Numbered from the stretch's first letter, positions 50,296 to 59,799 are shown. The stretch: DNA of 64,000 bases from Rhizobium sp. CSW-27 (GCF_018760785.1 NZ_JAHHZO010000014.1:50071-114070); one strand, 5' to 3'. The notes: generated by a model not told the origin, from the letters alone. Numbers and translations are program-made.

Positions 50296-52320
50296 ATGCG
50301 CTTTTCCAATACATTTCTCGATGAGATTCGCGATCGCGTGCCGATTTCGGCCGTCATCGGCCGTCGGGTGACGTGGGATCGCAAGAAGACCAATGTCTCG
50401 CGTGGCGATTACTGGGCCTGCTGCCCGTTCCATGGCGAAAAGAGCCCGAGCTTCCATTGCGAGGACCGCAAGGGCCGCTATCACTGCTTCGGCTGCGGCG
50501 TGTCCGGCGATCATTTCCGCTTCATGCAGGAAATCGAGGGGCTGAGCTTTCCGGAAGCGGTGCAGCAGCTGGCCGACATGGCCGGCATTGCCATGCCCCA
50601 GCCGGATGTGCAGGCCGAGCGGCGCGAGAAGGAGCGTGCCACGCTGCTCGACGTCATGGAGATGGCGACGCAGTTCTTTCAGGATCAGCTGCAGAGCGCG
50701 GCCGGTGCCAGGGCGCGTGCCTATCTGCGCGATCGTGGCCTGAGCGGCCGCACCATCGAGACCTTCCGGCTCGGCTATGCGCCGGAAAGCCGCAATGCGC
50801 TGAAGGAACATCTGGCATCGAAGGGGGTGCTGAAGGAGCAGATGGAGGCCTGCGGGCTGGTGGTGCACGAGAATGTGCCGGTCTCCTATGACCGCTTTCG
50901 CGATCGCATCATGTTTCCGATTCTCTCCTCGCGCGACAAGGTGATTGCCTTTGGCGGGCGTGCCATGTCGCCCGATGCCATGGCGAAGTACCTCAATTCC
51001 AACGAGACCGAGCTCTTCCACAAGGGCAATGTGCTCTACAATTTCTCCCGTGCACGCCGCGCGGTGCAGGCCCAGGCCAAGGGCCGCGACGGCGAGGATG
51101 CGACGGTGATTGCCGTCGAAGGCTACATGGATGTGATCGCCCTCCATCAGGCCGGCGTCGAGAATGCGGTGGCGCCGCTCGGCACGGCGCTCACGGAAAA
51201 CCAGCTGGAACTGCTGTGGCGCATGTCGCCGCAGCCGGTGCTGTGCTTCGATGGCGACGGGGCAGGCCTTCGCGCCGCCAATCGCGCCGCCGATCTGGCG
51301 CTGCCGCACATCAAGCCCGGCCGCTCCGTCAGTTTCGCGCTTCTGCCGGACGGCAAGGATCCGGATGATCTGGTGCGCCAGGAGGGCCGGGCGCCCTTCG
51401 ACAAGGTGATGGCCCAGGCGCGCCCGCTGGCCGAGATGATCTGGATGCGCGAGGCGGCCAATGGCACCTTCGATACGCCGGAAAAGCGGGCCGAACTGGA
51501 GGCACGCCTGAAGCAGATGGTCTCGGTGATTGCCGACGAGAATGTGCGCCGCCATTACCAGCAGGACATGCGCGAGCGCCTGAACGGCTTCTTTTCCCCG
51601 CAGCGCGGCGGGCGTGACGGGCGCACCGCCTTTTCCGGTCCCGGCCGCGGGCAGGGCGGCATGAATGGTCGCGGCCGTGGCGGCGGGCAGGGGCCGGGCT
51701 TTGCCGGCAATTCCGCCCGGGGGCTCGGGGTCTCGGACCGGCTGGCCCGGTCCGGGCTGGTGCGCGGGCATCAGGACCTGCCGGCGCTGCGCGAGGTGGT
51801 GCTTGCCATCACCATCGTCAACCATCCGCAACTGCTGCTGGAGGATTACGACGAGATCGCCGCCATCGATTTCGAGAATCGCGATCTGCAGCGGCTGTGG
51901 TCGGCCGTGCTGCCGGCTGCGGCAACCGCCGGGGCGAATCTCTCGCGCGAATACCTGGTGGGGCGGCTGTTTGCGGAAGGCTTCGAGCCTCTGGTCACCG
52001 CGCTTGACCAGCAGGTGCGCAATGCCCGCCTGTGGACTGCGACGGAGCAGGCCGCCGCCGAGGATGCCCGCGAAGGCTATCGGCAGGCGCTGTCGCTGCA
52101 CAAGCGCACCAAGGCGCTGCGCATCCAGAGAATGGAGCTGGAGCGCGAAATTGCCGCCGTGATCGAGGCCGGCGACGAGGAGACGATCCAGCCCCTGCTG
52201 CGGGCGCTGTCGGAAGTTCAGGAGGAAATCGTGCGCATGGAAAACCAGGAGGCGATCATCGATGGTTTCGGCGTCATGTCCGGCCGGGTGAAGGGCATTG
52301 CCGCAAGCCACGGCAGCTGA
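50296..52320 (+). CDS. dnaG: DNA primase
   Basis: 674 residues. Synthesises RNA primers at the replication fork. N-terminal CHC2 zinc finger ('CCPFHGEKSPSFHC...CFGCG', about residues 40-65), TOPRIM core ('VIAVEGYMDVIALHQ', 'LCFDGDGAG', 'DPDDLV'), then an unusual Gly/Arg-rich linker ('GGRDGRTAFSGPGRGQGGMNGRGRGGG', given as a compositional description) and the C-terminal DnaB-binding helical domain. Start is the second of two adjacent ATGs after GTGAGGTG. In the yqeY-dnaG-rpoD macromolecular-synthesis region. Confidence 0.96.
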   Translation: MRFSNTFLDEIRDRVPISAVIGRRVTWDRKKTNVSRGDYWACCPFHGEKSPSFHCEDRKGRYHCFGCGVSGDHFRFMQEIEGLSFPEAVQQLADMAGIAMPQPDVQAERREKERATLLDVMEMATQFFQDQLQSAAGARARAYLRDRGLSGRTIETFRLGYAPESRNALKEHLASKGVLKEQMEACGLVVHENVPVSYDRFRDRIMFPILSSRDKVIAFGGRAMSPDAMAKYLNSNETELFHKGNVLYNFSRARRAVQAQAKGRDGEDATVIAVEGYMDVIALHQAGVENAVAPLGTALTENQLELLWRMSPQPVLCFDGDGAGLRAANRAADLALPHIKPGRSVSFALLPDGKDPDDLVRQEGRAPFDKVMAQARPLAEMIWMREAANGTFDTPEKRAELEARLKQMVSVIADENVRRHYQQDMRERLNGFFSPQRGGRDGRTAFSGPGRGQGGMNGRGRGGGQGPGFAGNSARGLGVSDRLARSGLVRGHQDLPALREVVLAITIVNHPQLLLEDYDEIAAIDFENRDLQRLWSAVLPAAATAGANLSREYLVGRLFAEGFEPLVTALDQQVRNARLWTATEQAAAEDAREGYRQALSLHKRTKALRIQRMELEREIAAVIEAGDEETIQPLLRALSEVQEEIVRMENQEAIIDGFGVMSGRVKGIAASHGS

Positions 52321-52779
52321 TCACCTGCCGGTTGCCGCAGACGGTTGCGGCAGCGGTTGAGGTGCCGCGGCGGGCGGTGGCGAGGCGGCGTCTTTCTGGC
52401 GGTTGCCGCTCTTGTCATGGCGCCCCGGCTTCCTAAATAACAGGCAGCTGACGCGACCAGGGCGTGGTGAGCCCACGATAGTCCTCTTTTTCCACGTTAT
52501 ATCTGCTGTTTGCCTCTGGAAAGGCTTGACGGGGAGTAAAATTGTGGGAATCACCGTTCCAGGCGGAACAGGGCGACGTGGGGCGTTGCGGCTGCGTGGG
52601 TGAGATCTCACGGGCCAAGGGCGAAACGATGCTTGCAGGGCCGGAACACTTTCTTGGTTAAGCGAGATTTAATGTCCAGCCGGTACGTGATTGAGTGCGA
52701 TTCTGATCGCGTCCGCTCTTTGCGTTGCGGATGCCGATGAGTAGAACGCCGCGGATGACGTCCAAGGAAAGACGAATAG
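52321..52779 (+). other. Intergenic region upstream of rpoD
   Basis: 459 bases with no gene recognised. A seven-base inverted repeat TGCCGCA/TGCGGCA near 52333-52352 lacks a T run. The region 52620-52770 should hold the rpoD promoter; AAAGAC precedes the rpoD ATG. Confidence 0.45.
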
Positions 52780-54828
52780 ATGGCAACAAAAGTCAAAGAA
52801 AACGAAGAAGCTGAAAACGAACGCGACGGCGCTACGGACGGTCCGCTTCTCGATCTTTCCGACGACGCGGTCAAGAAGATGATCAAGCTCGCCAAGAAGC
52901 GTGGCTATGTCACGATGGACGAGCTGAATGCGGTGCTGCCTTCCGAAGAAGTGACCTCCGAGCAGATCGAGGACACGATGGCCATGTTGTCCGACATGGG
53001 CATCAATGTCGTCGAGGACGAGGAAGTCGAGGAGCAGGCCGGCGAAGAAGAGGCGGATGACGACGGCGAGAGCGAGGGTGGCGAGCTGGCGCCCACCACC
53101 GGCACCGCCGTGGCAACCGCCAAGAAGAAAGAGCCGACCGACCGCACGGACGACCCGGTGCGCATGTATCTGCGCGAAATGGGCTCCGTCGAGCTTCTGT
53201 CGCGCGAGGGCGAAATCGCCATCGCCAAGCGTATCGAGGCCGGTCGCGAGACGATGATCGCCGGTCTCTGTGAGAGCCCGCTGACCTTCCAGGCGCTGAT
53301 CATCTGGCGCGACGAACTGAACGAAGGCACGACGCTGCTGCGCGAGATCATCGATCTCGAAACGACCTATTCCGGTCCCGAGGCCAAGGCTGCCCCGCAG
53401 TTCCAGAGCCCGGAAAAGATCGAGGCCGACCGCAAGGCAGCCGAGGAAAAGGAAAAGTCGCGCAAGCCGCGGGCATCGGCCGGCGAGGACGACATCACCA
53501 ATGTCGGTGGCGATCTGCCGCCCATGGAAGAGGAAGAGGAGGACGATGACGAATCGAGCCTGTCTCTCGCTGCCATGGAGGCGGAACTGCGCCCGCAGGT
53601 GATGGAGACCCTCGACACGATCGCCGACACCTACAAGAAGCTGCGCAAGCTGCAGGACCAGCAGGTGGAGGCGCGCCTTTCCTGCACCGGCACGCTGTCG
53701 TCCGGCCAGGAACGCCGCTACAAGGAACTGAAGGATCAACTGATCACGGCTGTGAAGTCGCTGTCGCTCAACCAGAACCGCATCGACAGCCTTGTCGAAC
53801 AGCTCTACGATATCAACAAGCGCCTTGTGCAGAACGAAGGCCGCCTGCTGCGTCTGGCTGAATCCTACGGCGTCAAGCGCGACAGCTTCCTGGAACAGTA
53901 TCAGGGCGCCGAGCTTGATCCGCATTGGATGAAGTCGATCTCGAACCTGTCCGCCCGCGGCTGGAAGGAATTTGCCCGCGCCGAAAACCAGACGATCCGC
54001 GACATCCGCCAGGAGATCCAGAATCTCGCAACGGAAACCGGGATCTCTGTCACCGAGTTCCGCCGCATCGTGCATATGGTGCAGAAGGGCGAGCGCGAGG
54101 CGCGTATCGCCAAGAAGGAGATGGTCGAGGCGAACCTGCGTCTCGTCATTTCCATCGCGAAGAAATATACGAACCGCGGCCTGCAGTTCCTCGATCTCAT
54201 CCAGGAAGGCAATATCGGCCTGATGAAGGCGGTCGACAAGTTCGAGTATCGCCGCGGCTACAAGTTCTCGACCTATGCGACCTGGTGGATCCGGCAGGCG
54301 ATCACCCGTTCGATCGCCGACCAGGCCCGCACGATCCGCATTCCGGTGCACATGATCGAGACGATCAACAAGATCGTGCGCACCTCGCGCCAGATGCTGC
54401 ACGAAATCGGCCGCGAGCCGACGCCGGAAGAACTGGCCGAAAAGCTCGCCATGCCGCTCGAAAAGGTCCGCAAGGTCCTGAAGATCGCCAAGGAGCCGAT
54501 CTCGCTCGAAACCCCGGTGGGTGACGAAGAGGATTCGCATCTCGGTGATTTCATCGAGGACAAGAACGCGCTCTTGCCGATCGACGCCGCCATCCAGGCG
54601 AACCTGCGCGAAACGACGACCCGTGTTCTCGCTTCGCTCACGCCGCGTGAAGAGCGTGTGCTGCGCATGCGCTTCGGCATCGGCATGAACACCGACCATA
54701 CGCTGGAAGAAGTCGGCCAGCAGTTCTCGGTCACCCGCGAACGTATCCGCCAGATCGAGGCCAAGGCGCTCAGAAAGCTGAAGCATCCGAGCCGCAGCCG
54801 CAAGCTGCGCAGCTTCCTCGACAGCTGA
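52780..54828 (+). CDS. rpoD: RNA polymerase primary sigma factor RpoD (sigma-70)
   Basis: 682 residues. Region 1.1 at about 15-90, an acidic/charged nonconserved insert ('EEEEEDDDESS'), region 1.2 ('TDDPVRMYLREMGSVELLSREGE'), region 2 ('NLRLVISIAKKYTNRGLQFLDLIQEGNIGLM', 'GYKFSTYATWWIRQAI'), region 3 and region 4 with the -35-binding HTH ('TLEEVGQQFSVTRERIRQIEAKALRKL'), in excerpts. Directs housekeeping transcription. Strong terminator follows. 459 bases downstream of dnaG. Confidence 0.98.
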   Translation: MATKVKENEEAENERDGATDGPLLDLSDDAVKKMIKLAKKRGYVTMDELNAVLPSEEVTSEQIEDTMAMLSDMGINVVEDEEVEEQAGEEEADDDGESEGGELAPTTGTAVATAKKKEPTDRTDDPVRMYLREMGSVELLSREGEIAIAKRIEAGRETMIAGLCESPLTFQALIIWRDELNEGTTLLREIIDLETTYSGPEAKAAPQFQSPEKIEADRKAAEEKEKSRKPRASAGEDDITNVGGDLPPMEEEEEDDDESSLSLAAMEAELRPQVMETLDTIADTYKKLRKLQDQQVEARLSCTGTLSSGQERRYKELKDQLITAVKSLSLNQNRIDSLVEQLYDINKRLVQNEGRLLRLAESYGVKRDSFLEQYQGAELDPHWMKSISNLSARGWKEFARAENQTIRDIRQEIQNLATETGISVTEFRRIVHMVQKGEREARIAKKEMVEANLRLVISIAKKYTNRGLQFLDLIQEGNIGLMKAVDKFEYRRGYKFSTYATWWIRQAITRSIADQARTIRIPVHMIETINKIVRTSRQMLHEIGREPTPEELAEKLAMPLEKVRKVLKIAKEPISLETPVGDEEDSHLGDFIEDKNALLPIDAAIQANLRETTTRVLASLTPREERVLRMRFGIGMNTDHTLEEVGQQFSVTRERIRQIEAKALRKLKHPSRSRKLRSFLDS

Positions 54829-54855
54829 GGCGGTCAGGCATCGAAGACAATCAGG

Positions 54856-54885
54856 ACCCGGCGGGAGCAGTTCCGCCGGGTTTTT
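54856..54885 (+). terminator. Rho-independent terminator of rpoD
   Basis: Ten-pair stem (ACCCGGCGGGA with TCCGCCGGGT, 54856-54866 and 54872-54881) followed by TTTTT. Confidence 0.9.
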
Positions 54886-55060
54886 CTGTTGGCGGTGGAG
54901 GTTGCCGTTGCAGCCTGTCGGATCGTTCCGAAGGCGGGATAATTCGTTTGCTGACAATCGTTGTGGCTTGCCTGCCGCAACGCGGTTGTGCAGTCTGAGA
55001 GAAGGCAGTCGCGATGGTGGTGTTTCGCCTGCAGCGTGCTGGGGCAGGTTTTTTGGGGGA

Positions 55061-57070
55061 ATGATGGCGGACGCGATGCCGGACATTGCGGCGATCAGGG
55101 ATAGTACGTCGCTGGAAGCTTATCTGCGCACCCGTTCCATTGACGAGGCGCGGGTGCTGGCGCTGAGATCCGCCGTGCGCGTCATGCCGCTGCTTACAAA
55201 AAACAGCTCTTTTCATCTGGATGACAGCAAGCATTGGATACTGGCAGACTTTCGTGCCGTCTTCTTCTCCTGGGCGGCGTATAATTATACCGACTACGTC
55301 AGGAAACTTGCCCCCGCTGCCTCTGCCGCTTACGCTGCTGCGGCTTCTGCAGCTGTTGCCGCCGGGGAAGCCGACGTCCGCGCTGTCGTGGGAGCGGCGT
55401 CCTACGCCGCCCGTACTGCCGGTATCGTTGATGCCGAGACCATCAGCTTCGCGACCGTAGCTACCGCCCGCGCCGCCCGGGTGGGCACACATGACGCTTG
55501 GGAGGGAATCCGCAGGGAACTCACCAGCATGCAGGAGATCTCCGCCACCGTGTGTCTTGCCGCGCCGCTCTGGCCGCAGGGACGGGCGCCAAGCGAGCTG
55601 ATCGACACCGAGGTGGTTTTTAGAGCCGCGTTGGAAGCGTTTAACCCCGACTGGCACCTAGTCTATACTTTCTATCAGGCGCTGCGCGATGGGCATCCAC
55701 CGTTCGCAGGGCTGGGCAGCGACTTGGGTGCAATTGCGTTGGCTATGGCCGACGAGCGAGAGGATTTCTGGAGGCGTGAGCCCGACGAGGTGATGCGTGA
55801 CCTGGCCGAGCGGTTGGGGGGAGGTGAAACGCCCCGGAAGCCTGAAGCGATGTCGGACGCGGCATCCGAAAAGGTCGATTTTTTCATCAGCTACTCCACC
55901 AAAAACGAAGCGGAAGCGCGGGAAATCAACGGCTACCTGGAGGATGCCGGTTACTCCACGATCGTCCAATTCAAGGATTTCCCGGTTGGCTCAAACTTCG
56001 TCATCGAAATGCAGGATGGATTGGAGCGCGGTGCGCGCGCCATTGCCCTGCTGTCGCCAGACTATGTAGCATCAGATCATTGCAGGGCCGAATGGGCGGC
56101 TGTTTATAACATGGATCCGCTCGGCAAGGGCAGAAAGCTGGTTCCGCTGCTGTTAAAACCGGCCAACCTCAACACACTGGCCCGCCAGATCGTCTACAAG
56201 TCTTTGGTCGGCCTGAACGGGGAGGAACGCCGCGCGGCAGTGCTGGAAGCAATCGGTCCGGGGCCGGATGCACTTGCGCCCGACATGCTGAAGCGGCGGC
56301 TTGCGGAAACCGCCAGCCCGGATGTTGCGCCGACGCCGGATGGCAAGCTCGATGTCGTTCCCAATGCCATCTATGACCTCCCGGTCGTTGACGCCGATCT
56401 GCCGGATTTGCCGCAGATGTTGCGGACACTCTGCACGGTGATCCAGGCCTCTCTTCCGGAGAACAGTCCGAAAACAATTGCGCCATCGCTGCAAGCCTAT
56501 GGCGACCATCTCGCAGAGCGTGGCGCCCGCCCCATCCTCGGTTTGCTGTGCATGCTGGCCGATGCCTTGAATCGGGACGTTCGGTCCGTGGAGTTTCACG
56601 TCTGGGGTGATGGGCTGGCAACCCACTTCGACAACTTCTTTTCCTGCCATTCGAAATACGTCACGCACTTCCCGAAGTCGCAGGAGCGCGAGGAAACGCT
56701 TGCGTCTAATGAGATCGACGAGGATCGTGCCAGCGGCAAGGAATTCCTAGAGCCGGTGAAGAAAGTTGCCGAGGCTCTTGCTGAACTGCACCAAATCGGT
56801 GGAACAACGGCTGAATTTGAGCGGGTGGTTCAGGATAGCGTTCAAAGGGCAAAGGATATCGATTCCCTGCCCATTCCTCCCGATGCCGGCCAGGGCACGG
56901 ATATTACCCCGAAGCGCCGCTTCGTTTTTTCGCAAATCGGTTTCTGGGAGCGTATTCTGTCCGCGCTTGGCAGCATGACGACGCTGGCGACAACCGAGCA
57001 AGGCAGGGCGGCGATTGCGACCCTCGCCGAAGCCATCCGCAAATTCCTCTCCTTTCTGTCATCCAGTTGA
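55061..57070 (+). CDS. TIR-domain protein with Ala-rich N-terminal domain
   Basis: 669 residues. Residues 1-~255 are helical with an Ala/Tyr-rich stretch (about 75-135) and 'PLWPQGRAP...DWHLVYTFYQALRDGHPPF'; similar domains precede effector modules in other proteobacterial proteins, as I recall. Residues ~271-396 are a TIR domain: 'KVDFFISYSTKNEAEA', 'FPVGSNFVIEMQDGL', 'ALLSPDYVASDHCRAEW', with Glu 344 at the position of the NAD-hydrolysing Glu. The C-terminal ~270 residues are unassigned and end in an amphipathic or hydrophobic segment. GC and codon use (CTA, AGA) differ from core neighbours. Candidate anti-phage effector. Start ATG 55061 follows GGGGGA; 55064 also possible. Confidence 0.88.
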   Translation: MMADAMPDIAAIRDSTSLEAYLRTRSIDEARVLALRSAVRVMPLLTKNSSFHLDDSKHWILADFRAVFFSWAAYNYTDYVRKLAPAASAAYAAAASAAVAAGEADVRAVVGAASYAARTAGIVDAETISFATVATARAARVGTHDAWEGIRRELTSMQEISATVCLAAPLWPQGRAPSELIDTEVVFRAALEAFNPDWHLVYTFYQALRDGHPPFAGLGSDLGAIALAMADEREDFWRREPDEVMRDLAERLGGGETPRKPEAMSDAASEKVDFFISYSTKNEAEAREINGYLEDAGYSTIVQFKDFPVGSNFVIEMQDGLERGARAIALLSPDYVASDHCRAEWAAVYNMDPLGKGRKLVPLLLKPANLNTLARQIVYKSLVGLNGEERRAAVLEAIGPGPDALAPDMLKRRLAETASPDVAPTPDGKLDVVPNAIYDLPVVDADLPDLPQMLRTLCTVIQASLPENSPKTIAPSLQAYGDHLAERGARPILGLLCMLADALNRDVRSVEFHVWGDGLATHFDNFFSCHSKYVTHFPKSQEREETLASNEIDEDRASGKEFLEPVKKVAEALAELHQIGGTTAEFERVVQDSVQRAKDIDSLPIPPDAGQGTDITPKRRFVFSQIGFWERILSALGSMTTLATTEQGRAAIATLAEAIRKFLSFLSSS

Positions 57071-57213
57071 CGGACCAGGAACGTCGGAGGCGATGGCAAC
57101 GAGGTTGAAACCGCACGTTGCCCTTTCTCCACGATGCCCGACGCCGCAAACCCTCGACAAACCTGAACGCCCGGCAGGACCTCTCCCGCCGGGCCTCTGT
57201 TGCCGAGCCGCCC

Positions 57214-57453
57214 TCACGCCCGCTCGACGAGCGAAAGCACGATGCGCCGTGCCAGTGGCAGGGCGCACAGCAGGGTGGGGAAGGCGATCAGCCAGGAGAG
57301 GCTCCAGGCGGACATCCATTTGCCGAGGAAGCCGGGGGCGGGACCCATGGTTGTCATCGTCGCGACGGCCGAGACGACGAAGGTCATCAGGATGGACAGG
57401 ATGAGCGGCAGGAGAACGCCCGCGGCGCGCGCGGGAAGTCGCTTGATCTTCAT
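57214..57453 (-). CDS. DUF2798 family small membrane protein
   Basis: 79 residues with two membrane helices: 'AAGVLLPLILSILMTFVVSAVAT' and 'WSLSWLIAFPTLLCALPLARRIV', the DUF2798 pattern, ending in a basic cytoplasmic tail. Function unknown. I start it at the ATG at 57453 (AAGAGAA upstream), which gives the family's 'MKIKRLPAR' start; a longer in-frame start at 57501 adds nonconserved residues. Convergent with the TIR gene. Confidence 0.8.
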   Translation of the reverse strand: MKIKRLPARAAGVLLPLILSILMTFVVSAVATMTTMGPAPGFLGKWMSAWSLSWLIAFPTLLCALPLARRIVLSLVERA

Positions 57454-57765
57454 ATTTTTTCTCTTTGGGAGAAGGAGCGGCACGGAAGACATCATGGGCA
57501 CCTCGCAACCTTGTGCGTGACACCTTCGCCCCGTGACGGTCCGAAGGGTGGTGCGTTGCTTCTCGTGAGGCGCTTACGGCCGATCAAAGATCGACGGCAC
57601 GGTGGATAGCGCGGAAAGCGCCATGTGGCAAGATCGCCCGGCCGGTGCTTCGGCGGGCGGTGACAGGTTTCAGACGAGCGCAGGCATTCGGGCAAGACGG
57701 CGTTTTTTCCGGTCTGTGGCCGATCGCCTCTCGATCCCGCCGCCATTCCCGCCTACATCGGAACC
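57454..57765. other. Divergent region between DUF2798 and DUF930 genes
   Basis: 312 bases without a gene; presumably promoters for both directions. No repeats or hairpins of note. Confidence 0.4.
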
Positions 57766-58890
57766 ATGCAGGATGACGCCGCAATGCAGGAGATGAAGAG
57801 CGAGGAGCCGCTGGCGAAGCCGGCGCGCCTGTCCCGTCGCGGCTCTGTCATCGTGGCCTCCGTCCTTCTGCATCTGATGGTGATTCTGCCGTTCTTCATT
57901 CACCTGCCTTCCCGCCCGCCCGAGGTTCAGCCGGAAGAGAGCGTTTCGGTCGAAATCGTGCCGCCGCCGGAACCGCAAAAACCGGAGCCGCCACCGGAGC
58001 CTCCGCAGCCCGAGCCCCCGCCGCCAGAGCCGCCGGCGCCCGAACCGCCCGCGCCCGAGCCGCCCGCGCCCGAGCCGCCGCCGCAAGCGCCGGAGCCGCA
58101 GCAACAGGCCGCGCCGCCGCCGGTTCCGACGCTGCGTCCCGTCTTCCGCTTCGGCGAGCAGTCGTCCGGGCCGGAGCAATCGGCCGAGGGCAACAGCGCG
58201 GATGGCGAGAAGGCCGCGGCCGAGGAGGCGCCGAAGCCGGAAGCGCAGCCCGAGACGGAGCCTGCGCCCCAGCCCGCCGAGCCGCAACCCGAACCGCCGG
58301 CGCCTGAGGAGACGGCGCCCACGGAGCCTGAGCCCACGGAGCAGAAGTCAACGGAGGCTGCCCCCGGGGAAACTGCCGCGGAAGAGCCCGCCGCGGAGGC
58401 CGCGCCGCCGGTGCTTTCGGCCGAAGCCGATGCGGCGTCCGAGGCGGTCCCGCAGATCACCCTGCCGTCGAAGGTGGCGGTGCCGCAGCCGCGTCCGGAG
58501 CCGCCGGCCAATCGCGCCCAGCCGGAACCGAAGCCGGTCAAGCGGCTCTATTCCACCGCCAGAACCGGCAATGCCAAGGCCGCCACCGCCATGGCCGGCA
58601 TTCCGCGGGCAGAGCGGGCCGGCCAGTTGTGCGCCTCCGAACTGCAGGCGCAACTGCTGCACGGTTCGCCTTCCTATCTGCCGGAATTGCTGCCGGCCTA
58701 TCGCCTGCCGTCCGGCACCGATGTGCTGAACGTGCCGCGCGGCGCCTTTCGCGCAGAGGGTGTCTGGTACAATATCAGCTTCCTTTGCACCCTGAATGCC
58801 GATGCCACCGAGGTGGAAGCCTTCTCCTATGCGGTGGGGGCGCGGGTTCCGCGGGCAGAGTGGCGCGAGCGGGGCTTTCCCAGTTTCTGA
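57766..58890 (+). CDS. TonB-like envelope protein with C-terminal DUF930 domain
   Basis: 374 residues. A cytoplasmic N-terminus, one membrane helix ('SVIVASVLLHLMVILPFFIHL', about 27-47), then a long Pro/Glu-rich spacer (about 50-240, repeats of 'PPAPEP') as in TonB, and a C-terminal DUF930 domain ('AGQLCASELQAQLLHGSPSYLPELLPAYRLPSG', 'GAFRAEGVWYNISFLCTLN' in parts) with two Cys. The spacer would span the periplasm. It is not a true TonB C-terminal domain. Function unknown. ATG at 57766 used; 57784 has a slightly better ribosome site. Confidence 0.85.
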   Translation: MQDDAAMQEMKSEEPLAKPARLSRRGSVIVASVLLHLMVILPFFIHLPSRPPEVQPEESVSVEIVPPPEPQKPEPPPEPPQPEPPPPEPPAPEPPAPEPPAPEPPPQAPEPQQQAAPPPVPTLRPVFRFGEQSSGPEQSAEGNSADGEKAAAEEAPKPEAQPETEPAPQPAEPQPEPPAPEETAPTEPEPTEQKSTEAAPGETAAEEPAAEAAPPVLSAEADAASEAVPQITLPSKVAVPQPRPEPPANRAQPEPKPVKRLYSTARTGNAKAATAMAGIPRAERAGQLCASELQAQLLHGSPSYLPELLPAYRLPSGTDVLNVPRGAFRAEGVWYNISFLCTLNADATEVEAFSYAVGARVPRAEWRERGFPSF

Positions 58891-58921
58891 CGATCCGTTT
58901 TCCGTCCGCAAGGAGCCGGCC

Positions 58922-59344
58922 ATGCCACAGATCCAGCTTTCCCTCTCCACCCGCGGCCAGGGGCTTTACGAATTCACCGCGCCGGTGGCCGCCTTCGTGC
59001 GCGCCGCCGGGCAGGAGCAGGGGCTTCTCACCCTCTTCGTGCGGCACACCTCCTGTTCGCTGCTGATTCAGGAAAATGCCGATCCGGACGTGCAGCGCGA
59101 TCTGCAGGAATTCTTCCGCCGGCTGGTGCCGCCGAGCGACGATGCCGCCATGCGCTGGATGGTGCACACCACCGAAGGGCCCGATGACATGCCGGCGCAT
59201 GTGAAGGCGGCGCTGACGGCGACCTCCATCGGTATTCCCGTCGTCGCAGGGCGGCTGGCACTCGGCACCTGGCAGGGGATCTACCTGTTCGAACATCGCG
59301 ACCGTCCGCATCGCCGCGAGGTGGTGCTGCATCTTTCCCCCTGA
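58922..59344 (+). CDS. YjbQ/UPF0047 family protein
   Basis: 140 residues. Family marks are 'GLLTLFVRHTSCSLLIQENADPDVQRDL' and 'LGTWQGIYLFEHR' with conserved His. E. coli YjbQ and archaeal relatives have weak thiamin phosphate synthase activity in vitro; the physiological role is unclear. AAGGAG lies seven bases before the ATG at 58922. It follows the DUF930 gene by 31 bases and may be co-transcribed. Confidence 0.93.
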   Translation: MPQIQLSLSTRGQGLYEFTAPVAAFVRAAGQEQGLLTLFVRHTSCSLLIQENADPDVQRDLQEFFRRLVPPSDDAAMRWMVHTTEGPDDMPAHVKAALTATSIGIPVVAGRLALGTWQGIYLFEHRDRPHRREVVLHLSP

Positions 59345-59463
59345 TGCGACGGCGACAGCCTGAACCATGGCTGAACGAAAGGTTCGGCTAACATTCAGAT
59401 CTGCGACATTAGGTTTGCCTTCAACGCCCGCAAGGGTGGAACGAACATTCGGGAAGGAAAACC

Positions 59464-59799
59464 ATGACGCAGCTTCTTGCAAAGGCCGGACTGGCCGTCC
59501 TGATCGCCGCAACCGGCCTGGTTGCGCCGCTTGCCGGCGCCGCCGCCGCCGATGGCCGCCTCGTTGAGGTGCAGTGGCGTGATGATCCGCGCGGCGGGCA
59601 TGGTCCGCGCCATCACCCGCCGCGAAGGGAGCATTGCGCGCCCTGGCTTGCCGAGGACAAGGCGGCCCGCATGGGGCTGCGTCGCGCCCGCGTGGTGGAT
59701 GTGAACCGCCGCGTGGTGGTGGTGGCGGGCTTTGATCGTCACGGTCGCGACCGCATGGTCTTTGCCAATGTGCGCGGCTGCCCGCTGTTGCGCCGCTGA
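59464..59799 (+). CDS. Small secreted protein, conserved in rhizobia, unknown
   Basis: 111 residues. Signal peptide of about 29 residues ('AGLAVLIAATGLVAPLAGAAAADG', cleavage after AAA), then a His/Arg/Pro-rich linker and a compact domain with Cys in 'HCAPWLAEDKAARMG' and 'VRGCPLLRR', probably disulphide-bonded. The pattern 'RMGLRRARVVDVNRRVVVVAG' recurs in small periplasmic proteins of rhizobia as I recall. AAGGAAAACC precedes the ATG. Function unknown. Confidence 0.75.
   Translation: MTQLLAKAGLAVLIAATGLVAPLAGAAAADGRLVEVQWRDDPRGGHGPRHHPPRREHCAPWLAEDKAARMGLRRARVVDVNRRVVVVAGFDRHGRDRMVFANVRGCPLLRR

Noticed and set aside
50194..52311. A 705-codon open frame antisense to dnaG
   Set aside because: High-GC shadow frame; His/Arg/Leu/Ala-rich, no ribosome site or domain, exactly covers dnaG.
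52333..52352. Hairpin TGCCGCA/TGCGGCA as dnaG terminator
   Set aside because: No T run follows on either strand; could be a chance repeat.
52669..55086. An 805-codon open frame antisense to rpoD
   Set aside because: Shadow of rpoD codon bias with no recognisable domain; rpoD is certain.
57168..57194. Hairpin GCCCGGC/GCCGGGC as terminator of the TIR or DUF2798 gene
   Set aside because: Seven-base stem but no T run on either strand; too weak to call.
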